Part shown: one piece after another, positions 1-7,238 of the stretch
How positions within the stretch are numbered: the stretch's first letter is position 1
Layout: each line of letters starts with the position of its first letter
NCBI GenBank assembly: GCA_019695345.1
Contig: JAIBAE010000050.1
Span: forward strand, 1 to 32,781
Direction of reading: 5' to 3'
Origin: Bacteroidota bacterium
GTDB lineage: Bacteria > Bacteroidota > Ignavibacteria > Kapaibacteriales > NICIL-2
DNA length: 32,781 bases
The notes under the pieces: generated by a model
Databases searched by the model: none
What the model was told of the DNA's origin: nothing
The model's input: the letters and a program-made list of their open reading frames with translations, nothing else
Made by a program: the position numbers and the translations under genes

Positions 1-383
1 TAAATCCGGGTAATGCAAGTGGCGGAAGTTACACCTGTGTAATAAAGAACGGTTGCGGTAGTGTAGAAACATCACCGGCAGTCATCAATGTAACAAGTGT
101 AAACGAAGAAGCAATTGCAGCGGGATATCAGTTAAGCAATGCACAGCCAACACCAACAGTGGATATGGCGAAGGTAAGCTTCACTATGCCAAATGATGGT
201 ATGGCACGCATAGTATTAAGCGATGCACGTGGCAATGAAGTAGCAGTATTGTTTGATGGAGTAGCAAGTGTAGGTACACACACAATAAGTGTAAATGCAC
301 TTGGTTTAGCAAACGGCGTATACAACTACACATTAACAAGCGGACGTTACTCGATAACGAACAAACTTGTGATTGTGAAGTAG
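1..383 (+). CDS. C-terminal end of a secreted protein with Ig-like and T9SS sorting domains (5' truncated)
   Basis: The reading frame is open from base 3 to the TAG at 381-383, so the gene begins outside the window. The first roughly 35 visible residues (containing SGGSYTCVIKNGCGS and SPAVINVTSV) look like the last strands of an Ig-like domain. The final roughly 80 residues have the pattern of a Por-type T9SS sorting domain: an N-terminal strand, a VLSDARGNEV segment, then GLANGVYNYTL and a closing KLVIVK strand. Such domains direct cargo across the outer membrane and are removed at the surface. A strong terminator follows 37 bases after the stop. The identity of the upstream portion cannot be seen. 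The internal ATG at 159 is not the real start, because homologous sequence continues upstream of it. Confidence 0.85.
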   Translation, partial: NPGNASGGSYTCVIKNGCGSVETSPAVINVTSVNEEAIAAGYQLSNAQPTPTVDMAKVSFTMPNDGMARIVLSDARGNEVAVLFDGVASVGTHTISVNALGLANGVYNYTLTSGRYSITNKLVIVK

Positions 384-420
384 TACACAAACACAGCAGA
401 GAAATTCTGCAAGAACACGA

Positions 421-455
421 AGAGACCGGAGTATACCACTTCGGTCTCTTTTTTT
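421..455 (+). terminator. Rho-independent terminator
   Basis: The arms agagaccg (421-428) and cggtctct (442-449) form a perfect 8-bp stem with a 13-nt loop, followed directly by a seven-T run (449-455). It ends the transcript of the truncated T9SS gene. Confidence 0.9.
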
Positions 456-554
456 ATGCACGATAATAATTGAAGTTTACATGCGTTTAGTATATTGTTG
501 GAAAGTAATTGATAATCAATACAAACAAACAAGTATAAAATCAGATTCAATTCT

Positions 555-1127
555 ATGAAGTACACCATTCAATATATTCTTATAATCGTTTTGTTGCCAT
601 TTACGTTGTATAGCCAGCCGGTTGTGCAAGCAGGCAAAGTTATACAATGTACTGCACCAATCTTTTCCTGGTTTATGCCGCACAATCAAGTGTTACAGGA
701 ATTACAACAAGATAAGCGCATAGTAAACATAAAACAACACCACGATTCCGAGGCATCGGTGGTGGCGTTGCAAAACGATAAACGTTTGGCTGGAGCGTTA
801 ACAATAAATACCGCACGCGATATAATAATGTGTAGCGATACTTCCGGACAAGAATATCAGTTTTTTTCGCTTGGGAAAAACGCGATGTTGATTGGCGTGG
901 TTGTAATTCAGAAGTTTCAAACGGAGGCGGAATGTTTACAACAGATGGAACAACTTACTAAGCAGATTAAAAAAATATACAAGAAAAAATCAGATACAAT
1001 ATTTGAGAACTCTGTTGCGTACGAGATGCGCTGTACTAAGGAAAAGGCAATCCAAAAAATTACACTTGTTAAAACACCCGATAACAAAATTCAGGTTCGG
1101 TATTTTATAATTCCTGCGGAGAAGTAA
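555..1127 (+). CDS. Small exported protein of unknown function
   Basis: This 190-residue protein opens with a hydrophobic signal peptide, with likely cleavage after LYSQ near residue 21, so it is periplasmic or secreted. The mature part is hydrophilic and lysine/glutamine-rich around residues 120-150 (EAECLQQMEQLTKQIKKIYK), which could form a helix. I recognise no domain and see no T9SS sorting domain or lipobox. The gene has its own intergenic space upstream behind the terminator at 421-455, so it is probably transcribed separately. A family A repeat begins 4 nt after its stop. It has no Shine-Dalgarno sequence. Its reality rests on the signal peptide, the plausible composition and the absence of a better frame. 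Confidence 0.75.
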   Translation: MKYTIQYILIIVLLPFTLYSQPVVQAGKVIQCTAPIFSWFMPHNQVLQELQQDKRIVNIKQHHDSEASVVALQNDKRLAGALTINTARDIIMCSDTSGQEYQFFSLGKNAMLIGVVVIQKFQTEAECLQQMEQLTKQIKKIYKKKSDTIFENSVAYEMRCTKEKAIQKITLVKTPDNKIQVRYFIIPAEK

Positions 1128-1130
1128 TTT

Positions 1131-1204
1131 GTCTTTCCGCCTTTGCCGAAGCAAAAAGTACTGCGCGGTAACCCAGTCCGCTCCGCTCCTTCTGCGGCGC
1201 AATT
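1131..1204 (+). repeat. Dispersed intergenic repeat family A, copy A1
   Basis: The core blocks are tgccgaagcaa, gcgcggtaaccca, tccgctcc and ttctgcggcgcaatt. They match six other copies in the window in the same order. The element begins 4 nt after the stop of the small exported protein, in the same orientation. Confidence 0.75.
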
Positions 1205-1247
1205 GAAGAACGTTCTTCACGGTGACACGATGTTAATACAGAGGTCT

Positions 1248-1310
1248 GTTCTTTCCGGCAGATTGTTGTTGTGTTGAAGTAGTAGGTGTGGTGCCGTTTG
1301 CGATAGCAAA
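1248..1310 (-). repeat. Dispersed intergenic repeat family B, copy B1
   Basis: On the minus strand it starts tttgctatcgc, runs through acggcacc and ends with tgccggaaagaac. These are the same two ends as at 12453-12534 and 10043-10107. It stops 2 nt before the 3' end of the neighbouring minus-strand lipoprotein gene. Confidence 0.7.
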
Positions 1311-1312
1311 TG

Positions 1313-2080
1313 TTAATTAGTAGCACCAAGCACACACCGTTTACGAACGGATGAGCCTTCGCCAAGACGTGCTTCTATTACATAATCGCCATCCGGAAGT
1401 AGCTTGCCTTTATCGTTAAATCCATCCCACGTTATTTCGTATCTACCGGGTTGTAATGATTTTGTGAGAATTGTTCGCACAACCATTGCATTTGTTGAAT
1501 ACACTACAACCGTTACTGTTGTTACTTCGGGGAGTGTAAACTGAACTCTGGGTGTTACATCTTCTGCCAAACCAAGTACCGAGGCAATTTGCCCTAATGT
1601 TACCGACATTCCTGCAATCTGTGCCGGTTTAAATAACGGTGCCGCCATTGAGTTTTGAATTGCAAGCTGGTGCTGAACATTTTCGCGTGGGTCGGGGGTG
1701 TAAGCTTGTTCGGGTACTTGCATGTTACGCATTGCAATTTGCCACGGGGTTTCTTGTTGCGCCCGCCGAACCATTTCGATGTTAGTAAGTGTACGTTTGG
1801 CATCGAGTGTAAAGCGAACTCCATTTGGAATTCTTAACCGCATTGCACGGAAGTAATTTGTGTCTTGCAATGGATGATACGCATTACTTGGAGAACCTCC
1901 GGGCAGTGAATCTTCGATTATCTTTACCGGCTTTAGAGATGTATCGGCTTTTACAGCGTCTTCAGGTTTAAGTACTTTGGGATGTTGCGGAATAGGCGGG
2001 TCGTCGCTTGTTTGGCTTAACACTGAACATGCGCTAACAAGTAAGATTACGGTACAACAAACAACGAAACGATTCGGCAT
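1313..2080 (-). CDS. Lipoprotein with C-terminal FlgD-like Ig domain
   Basis: This 255-residue protein has a short hydrophobic leader and a lipobox-like VSAC with Cys18, so it is probably a lipidated envelope protein. The middle (residues 30-180) is proline-rich and I do not recognise it. The last roughly 70 residues (185-255) resemble the FlgD Ig-like fold: a VTVVVYSTN strand, then ITWDGFNDKGKLLPDGDYVI, the signature 'WDG.(D/N)..G...P.G.Y' seen in FlgD_ig and in the C-termini of many secreted FCB proteins. It ends in KRCVLGATN, so it is not a classical T9SS type A tail. The gene is convergent with the small exported protein, and the gap between them is filled by repeats. Its partner and exact role are unknown. 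Confidence 0.8.
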   Translation of the reverse strand: MPNRFVVCCTVILLVSACSVLSQTSDDPPIPQHPKVLKPEDAVKADTSLKPVKIIEDSLPGGSPSNAYHPLQDTNYFRAMRLRIPNGVRFTLDAKRTLTNIEMVRRAQQETPWQIAMRNMQVPEQAYTPDPRENVQHQLAIQNSMAAPLFKPAQIAGMSVTLGQIASVLGLAEDVTPRVQFTLPEVTTVTVVVYSTNAMVVRTILTKSLQPGRYEITWDGFNDKGKLLPDGDYVIEARLGEGSSVRKRCVLGATN

Positions 2081-2153
2081 ATCAATTCATATTAAACGTA
2101 AAAGAGTAATCGTGTTGTGATTAACGCTACAGTTTGATTACACTTTAAAAATA

Positions 2154-2187
2154 CAAAGCCGCAGGTTATTAACTACCGGCGGCTTTG
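2154..2187 (-). terminator. Terminator hairpin of the S1-protein gene
   Basis: The arms caaagccgc (2154-2162) and gcggctttg (2179-2187) form a 9-bp stem, extended inward by ggt/acc. On the minus strand the stem is followed by tatttttaaag, a U-rich tail. It lies about 40 nt beyond the stop of the S1-domain gene. Confidence 0.8.
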
Positions 2188-2228
2188 CAAGACGATTAAG
2201 AAAACACAATGTTTCCTGTTCCTATTAG

Positions 2229-3917
2229 TTATTCTTTGTTAAATAAAGAATTTTTCTCGGAATCGGAGAGTAAGTCCATTATGGAGAAATTACTATCCGG
2301 TGGTGCTTCTGCTTCTTTTGGAACGCGTTCGCCGCGCTCTCTGCGCTCGCCACGGTCGCGGCGTTCTCCACGCTCACCGCGTTCGCCACGGTCGCGAGGT
2401 GCGCCAAACATTGCATCTTCCGGATTGGATTTAGGAGCAAGAATTAATGTGTGTTCTGCCGGATTTAAATCGGCAATTATAACCGAAACCATATCGCCTT
2501 GGTTATAAGGAATACGTTTTGCGCCTTTCATTACATCACGCATTTTGGAGCGTGGCATAAAGCCGTCAATCTCGCCACCAATGGTTATAACTGCACCTTG
2601 TGCAATAACTTGGCTAACCAAACCGGTAGTTTCAGCACCAACAGGGAATTTCTCTGCAATGCTGTTCCATGGGTTTTCTAACAAACGGCGGGTTGATAAA
2701 CCAACCTGACGTTTTTCGGCTGATGCGTTGGTAATTACCACATCAACTTCTTGGTTAACCTGAACATGTTCACTTGGATGGTTAACGCGTTTGGTCCAGC
2801 TCATTTCGCTAACGCGAAGCAAACCGTCAATTCCGGGTTTCAATTCAACGTATGCACCAAAATCGGTAATACGGCGAACAATACCTTTATGTGAGGAACC
2901 AACAGGATAATCTGCTTCGATAGATGACCACGGTGATGGCTCTAACTCGCGCATGCTTAATGCGATTTTATCTTTTGCCGGGTCAATTTCAATAATCTTA
3001 GCTTTAACGGTATCACCTTTTTTGAATAACGTGTTCGGGTCTTCGACACGGTTGTGCGAAATACGCGAAATGTGAATCAACCCGTCGAAACCGCCAATAT
3101 CTACAAACACACCAAAAGGCATAACCGAAGAAACTGTACCTTCTACAGTATCACCAACCTTAACGGTTTGTAAGAACTGGTTTTTGAGAATTGACTTACG
3201 GGAAGCGATGATGGAAATCTTTCCTGTATCATCCTTTTGGATTTCAAATACGTTTACATGAATATTCTGACCAACAACAGCTTGTAGCTCATCATCGGTT
3301 GGAGTTTTCTTAATAAAGAACTGCGAAGCCGGTAAGAACAACTTCACATTATCAAATACAACACGTAAACCACCGCGTACGCGTTCCGATACATGTACCT
3401 CAATAGCTTCGCTGTTATCTTTAGCCGCTTGCAAACGAGCAAGAATTTCATCGGTAATAACAACCGGAGCCGGTTTAGGTGCTTCGGCAACAGGTTCTGC
3501 TGCTGGTGCTGCATCGGCAGCTGGGGCTTCTTTAGTATCGGGTGCTGTGGTTGCTGCTACGGCATCTGCAAACGATGCATCAGACATAGGTAGTGCAACT
3601 TCGCCTGCTGCTTGTTCGGTTGCCTGAACAGCATTGGCAGGAACTGCCGGAGCCGCATCGGCTACAGGTTCTGCCGCAGGTGCAGGTTCTGGTGATACAA
3701 CTTGTTCTACTGCAGCCGCCGGTGCGTCGCTTGTGTGGTCGGTTGTCGCCATCGAGCTATCAGCAACGGGCGCAGCGTTTTCCTGAACTGCAGGTGCAGT
3801 CTCTTCTGCCGGGGCGCCAGTATCGCCATCGGGTTCGGAATAAAAGAAATCGCGCTCGTTCATAGAGGGGTTCTCCAATAAAGATGATAAATGAATGTTG
3901 TCGTCTGTTTTACCCAC
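2229..3917 (-). CDS. S1 RNA-binding domain protein (30S ribosomal protein S1-like)
   Basis: This 562-residue protein carries four S1-type OB folds at roughly residues 169-243, 252-325, 336-412 and 424-497. Domains 2 and 3 are the most canonical (VMPFGVFVDIGGFDGLIHIS; TDFGAYVELKPGIDGLLRVS). Ribosomal protein S1 binds mRNA and helps load it on the 30S subunit. The bacterial protein often has six S1 domains, so this is a shorter form. The N-terminal ~150 residues are an acidic Ala/Pro/Glu-rich low-complexity region. The C-terminus has an Arg/Gly/Glu repeat (about 508-531). The start is ambiguous: the longest frame begins at a GTG (3917) with no Shine-Dalgarno, while an ATG at 3863 (Met19) has GGAG 9 nt upstream and may be the true start. 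A terminator follows. It could be a paralog rather than the only S1. Confidence 0.88.
   Translation of the reverse strand: MGKTDDNIHLSSLLENPSMNERDFFYSEPDGDTGAPAEETAPAVQENAAPVADSSMATTDHTSDAPAAAVEQVVSPEPAPAAEPVADAAPAVPANAVQATEQAAGEVALPMSDASFADAVAATTAPDTKEAPAADAAPAAEPVAEAPKPAPVVITDEILARLQAAKDNSEAIEVHVSERVRGGLRVVFDNVKLFLPASQFFIKKTPTDDELQAVVGQNIHVNVFEIQKDDTGKISIIASRKSILKNQFLQTVKVGDTVEGTVSSVMPFGVFVDIGGFDGLIHISRISHNRVEDPNTLFKKGDTVKAKIIEIDPAKDKIALSMRELEPSPWSSIEADYPVGSSHKGIVRRITDFGAYVELKPGIDGLLRVSEMSWTKRVNHPSEHVQVNQEVDVVITNASAEKRQVGLSTRRLLENPWNSIAEKFPVGAETTGLVSQVIAQGAVITIGGEIDGFMPRSKMRDVMKGAKRIPYNQGDMVSVIIADLNPAEHTLILAPKSNPEDAMFGAPRDRGERGERGERRDRGERRERGERVPKEAEAPPDSNFSIMDLLSDSEKNSLFNKE
2325..2396 (-). 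repeat. Short degenerate tandem repeat inside the S1-protein gene
   Basis: Variants of a 9-12 bp unit (cgctcgccacgg, cgttctccacgc, cgttcgccacgg) recur about six to eight times and encode the RGERGERRDRGE tail. Slippage at such a repeat could change the tail length between strains. Confidence 0.7.
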
Positions 3918-4000
3918 ATGGTAAAACGGGTTACGAATATAAGGGTAGAGTTTTAAACCACAACCCTTTTAAACGAAAGAAAATACAAGAACTTAAATTT

Positions 4001-4075
4001 GGTGTCCCGCCCTCTGCCGAAGCCACCCGCAAGCGCGGCAACCCGGTCCGAACCAACCCCTTCAGCGGCGCAATT
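4001..4075 (+). repeat. Dispersed intergenic repeat family A, copy A2
   Basis: It contains ctctgccgaagcc, gcgcggcaacccggtccgaa and ttcagcggcgcaatt in family order. Its orientation is opposite to both flanking minus-strand genes. It lies upstream of the S1-protein gene and 35 nt past the stop of the metallo-hydrolase-like gene. Confidence 0.75.
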
Positions 4076-4110
4076 GTTTCAATTACGAAACTGTAACAAC
4101 GTAGCTCATT

Positions 4111-5331
4111 TTACTTTTTGAGGGAATTCCATTGCTGTTGGAAATTCTCTAAGTCCTTTTTCCATATATTTTCACCGCCCGAGGCATCTTTGTTCAGTTT
4201 GAAGCATTGTTTTTCGTAATACTTTGCCAGTTGGAATTTACCCATTACATAATATGCCTCGCCGTAGGTATCCCAAGAGTTAGCATCGGTTGGGTTGAGC
4301 AAGGTTTGCAAACGTGCAACCAATAAAGCACGTTGTAGTTTCTTCTCAGCAAATAGTTTGTACACCGCCATGTTAACATAGTAAAACGAAATCTTATTCA
4401 AAAGAATATAGTTGACGGCACTATCCATGTTTGTTTCCAAAAACGGTTCGCTCCAGTTTGTAATAGTGCCAATGATTGAACTGGTTAATGTTCCGTTGTT
4501 AAGAAGTGATGTTAGTGTATCGGCTGGAACTCTGCCTGTTGCATCAACTTCGTAAGGGAATGAAGTAAATCCTAATAAGTACTTTGGTGAGATGTTGTGC
4601 TTGTGAAGAAAAGTGGAAACATCTTCAACCCTACCGCTTACTAATTCTTTACCGCACACCTCGATACCTGATAAACGCTGATACATACACGAGCTGTAAA
4701 AAGAATTGTACCGTGGTAAGTTAAAGAACAGATAATCTTCTGTTGGTACGTTGGGATAATCTTTTTTAGTGAAACGATAGCATACTATGGAGTTACTTTT
4801 ATCGTGAATGGGCAAACTATCTTCTACAAAACAGATGTTGTTCTGGTATAGGGCGTAGGTGGTTGAATCTAACATTTCCCGAATTCTTTTGAAGTTGCTT
4901 CGCGTAGTAATGAGAGTTGTTCCGTTACTGATAAACGGTTGTAGCGATGCAACACTGTGTGGATGCCAGTGACTACTGAAGATATACTTAATTGGTTTTG
5001 TTGGGAAGTAGGTTTGGAGTGCATTGCGAATTGCTTCACCTTCCGTTGTGTAATCTTTTAACACCGTTGCGCCGCCGCCGGTGTACACAATAGGTAATTC
5101 TATTATTCCAATAGATGAATCAAACTCAATGATGGTACTTTTGGTAGTTAGCTTTTTGATTGAGGTTGAATCGTATGTTAAAAAGTAGAGACCTTTCTCG
5201 ATAGGTTGTAATCCTGTTATGGAAATCTGCGAGTAACAAAATGTTGTTGGAAAGAAGCCGACAAGCAAGAACAGTACAGACAATGTAAATCCTCTCTGCC
5301 TTAAAATGGCAGAGTACAATACTCTATTCAT
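4111..5331 (-). CDS. Exported metallo-beta-lactamase-fold-like protein with a C-terminal TPR
   Basis: This 406-residue protein has a signal peptide ending near residues 33-35 (FCYSQ). Residues 40-140 follow the start of the MBL fold: the GLYFLTYDS strand, the GIIELP strand, then KYIFSSHWHPHSVASLQPF. The metal-binding motif HxHxDH appears here as HWHPHS (121-126): the first two histidines are present, but the Asp-His pair is replaced by His-Ser, so the usual dinuclear zinc site is probably altered. Residues ~348-381 form a tetratricopeptide-like unit (NSWDTYGEAYYVMGKFQLA). The layout resembles the MBL/TPR proteins of Bacteroidota that are often labelled beta-lactamase-like. Catalytic activity is doubtful. 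The start has AAAGGA 7 nt upstream of the ATG. It lies downstream of the GH3 gene on the same strand, with about 280 nt and a repeat between them. Confidence 0.78.
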   Translation of the reverse strand: MNRVLYSAILRQRGFTLSVLFLLVGFFPTTFCYSQISITGLQPIEKGLYFLTYDSTSIKKLTTKSTIIEFDSSIGIIELPIVYTGGGATVLKDYTTEGEAIRNALQTYFPTKPIKYIFSSHWHPHSVASLQPFISNGTTLITTRSNFKRIREMLDSTTYALYQNNICFVEDSLPIHDKSNSIVCYRFTKKDYPNVPTEDYLFFNLPRYNSFYSSCMYQRLSGIEVCGKELVSGRVEDVSTFLHKHNISPKYLLGFTSFPYEVDATGRVPADTLTSLLNNGTLTSSIIGTITNWSEPFLETNMDSAVNYILLNKISFYYVNMAVYKLFAEKKLQRALLVARLQTLLNPTDANSWDTYGEAYYVMGKFQLAKYYEKQCFKLNKDASGGENIWKKDLENFQQQWNSLKK

Positions 5332-5525
5332 TTGGTAATCCTTTTAGGTTATGTTGAACAAATCCCCTTGTACACTTCCGGGTGCCTGCTACATTACCGC
5401 ATGCTTAGTAATACGTGTATTGATTATCCCCGCGATACTCAAATACTAAAGGCGTTAGTGTTTGGTTGAGCGTAGAGTTAGAAAAAGTACTGTTGGTTTA
5501 CACAGCTACTTAAGATTTAACATAT

Positions 5526-5603
5526 CACTTGCGCCGCACACGGGTGGGGTTCGCACCGGGTTGGCGCGCTTGAGGTTTGCTTCGGCTGAAGAGGGAAGCA
5601 CAA
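5526..5603 (-). repeat. Dispersed intergenic repeat family A, copy A3
   Basis: The minus strand reads ttcagccgaagcaa, gcgcgccaacccggtgcgaa and tgcggcgcaagtg. It begins 4 nt past the stop of the GH3 gene, in the same orientation as that gene. Confidence 0.75.
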
Positions 5604-5607
5604 AATG

Positions 5608-7164
5608 CTATTTTATGGTAAGTGATTTACCAGTCATAGTTAAACATGCCGCTCCTCTGCTTGGCTTGGAGTCGGAATAGCTGAGAATATGTACATGGGC
5701 AGGAAATGTTTCCGCCAGATACGGATTGCCAAAAAGAACGGCAATAGTTGGCTTGCTGCCTGCAATGCGTTGCGCGGCTTCTACCAGTTTGGAATCAATT
5801 TGTACGGTTCCTGCATAACTGCGCGGACGTGCAAACACGGCAAATACAAAACACTCGGCATCCTGCGTACCGCGAATGTATTCTTCAACGTCATCGTTAG
5901 TGATGGAAGAGTTCATGTAAGCTAGGTCGGTGTTTTTCTCGTACACTTGCGCAAGGTAATGGAAGAACTCGCTTGCGGGGTCAATCGTGTCGTCGGAAAG
6001 AAGTGCAAACACCGCAACATGATTGTATTGCTCTAACGGCAGGATAGATTCATCGCCTTCTATGCGCGTAGCTTGGATAGCAGCTTTAAGCGCAAGCATT
6101 CCGTGTTCTTCCAGCGAGATAACTTCTTGTTTATGTTGCTTACGCTCCAGTAAACCGCACCAATGTTTTGCTGTTGCAATGCGGGCTACACTTTCCTGAA
6201 TACGTTGGGCAGATAATACACCGTTTTGTACAGCTGCAATAAGTGCCTGCGCGGCTTCCATTGGGTTTTCGGGGATGAGAGCAATATCGCATCCTGCCTG
6301 AATTGCCTGTACTGTTGCTTCGGCAGAAGAGTATTGTTTTGTAATAGCGTGCATATCAAGTGCATCGGTTACAATCAAACCGTTAAAGCGCATTTTGTTG
6401 CGTAATAAATCCGAGATAAGGATTGGAGAAAGTGATGCCGGAGTGTTGGAGGAATCGAACGATGGGACTGCAAGATGTGCAACCATTACCGATGCAACTT
6501 CTCCGCGAATAGCAGAAAGAAAAGGTACTAACTCCTGCGATGCAAGTTGTTCGCGCGAGTGATGAAGCACCGGCATGGAGATGTGGGAATCGGTTGCAGT
6601 ATCGCCATGACCCGGAAAGTGTTTGGCGCATGCAAGAATGTGTTCTTCCTGCGTGCCTTGAATATATGCTAACGAGTGTGGAATAACATCGCCAATTACT
6701 TCGCCAAAGGCGCGGGTGTTAATAATTGGATTTTGTTTGTTGGAGTTTATATCACACACAGGAGCAAAGTTCCAATGGATGCCAATGCCCTTGGCTTCTT
6801 TAGCAATGGCTTGTGCTACACGTTTTGTTAACGCGGTATCGCCTTGTTTGCCAAGTGCCATTGCATGGGGGAAATCTGTTCCGCCTTCTAATCGCATTGG
6901 CAAGCCGTGTTCGTAATCGGCACTAAAGAGAAGTGGAATATCCGCTTGTGCTTGCAACTCGGCAAGTATCTGTGCAGTTTCTTCCATCCCTCCCTGAAAC
7001 ACACAAAAGCCGCCAACACCCATTTCTATCAGGTCGCTGCATTGCTTACGGTACTCCTCGTTTGCTTTGTACTCGTTTGGTACTAACGATGGCATTAGTA
7101 ACTGCAGGACAATCTTTTCCGGTGGTATATCTTGAAAATGTTGGTGTTGCATTCTGTGCTCCAT
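5608..7164 (-). CDS. Glycoside hydrolase family 3, beta-N-acetylhexosaminidase (NagZ-like)
   Basis: This 518-residue protein is predicted to cleave beta-linked N-acetylglucosamine, for example from muropeptides during peptidoglycan recycling. The N-terminal TIM barrel (about residues 15-335) contains the NagZ-subfamily loop KHFPGHGDTATDSH (181-194), whose Asp-His pair acts as the acid/base, and VTDALDMHAI (265-274) with the nucleophile Asp267. A C-terminal alpha/beta domain (about 350-518) makes it longer than E. coli NagZ (~340 residues). It resembles the two-domain GH3 enzymes of Bacteroidota and Firmicutes. No signal peptide is evident, so it is probably cytoplasmic. The C-terminus (YSDSKPSRGAACLTMTGKS) looks slightly short for the family, and repeat A3 follows 4 nt after the stop. 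The start may be Met1 or Met5. The terminator at 7166-7202 lies immediately upstream. Confidence 0.9.
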   Translation of the reverse strand: MEHRMQHQHFQDIPPEKIVLQLLMPSLVPNEYKANEEYRKQCSDLIEMGVGGFCVFQGGMEETAQILAELQAQADIPLLFSADYEHGLPMRLEGGTDFPHAMALGKQGDTALTKRVAQAIAKEAKGIGIHWNFAPVCDINSNKQNPIINTRAFGEVIGDVIPHSLAYIQGTQEEHILACAKHFPGHGDTATDSHISMPVLHHSREQLASQELVPFLSAIRGEVASVMVAHLAVPSFDSSNTPASLSPILISDLLRNKMRFNGLIVTDALDMHAITKQYSSAEATVQAIQAGCDIALIPENPMEAAQALIAAVQNGVLSAQRIQESVARIATAKHWCGLLERKQHKQEVISLEEHGMLALKAAIQATRIEGDESILPLEQYNHVAVFALLSDDTIDPASEFFHYLAQVYEKNTDLAYMNSSITNDDVEEYIRGTQDAECFVFAVFARPRSYAGTVQIDSKLVEAAQRIAGSKPTIAVLFGNPYLAETFPAHVHILSYSDSKPSRGAACLTMTGKSLTIK

Positions 7165-7165
7165 A

Positions 7166-7202
7166 AAACAAAAAACCTCAAACGCAAAGTGCGAATGAGG
7201 TT
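7166..7202 (-). terminator. Rho-independent terminator of the PKD/T9SS gene
   Basis: On the minus strand, aacctca...cgca and tgcg...tgaggtt arms (7174-7202) close a 3-nt loop and are followed by ttttttgtttt. It separates the PKD gene from the GH3 gene, whose start is only a few bases downstream. The GH3 message therefore needs readthrough or a promoter overlapping this structure. Confidence 0.88.
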
Positions 7203-7238
7203 CAAAGATAACGAAGCTGTTTGGTTAAAACGTTAACA

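Noticed and set aside
3884-4096. 70-residue plus-strand frame over repeat A2
   Set aside because: It overlaps the start of the S1-protein gene antisense and reads straight through the repeat; there is no signal peptide, ribosome site or plausible product.
5462-5680. 72-residue plus-strand frame over repeat A3
   Set aside because: It reads through the repeat and runs antisense into the GH3 gene; shadow of non-coding sequence.
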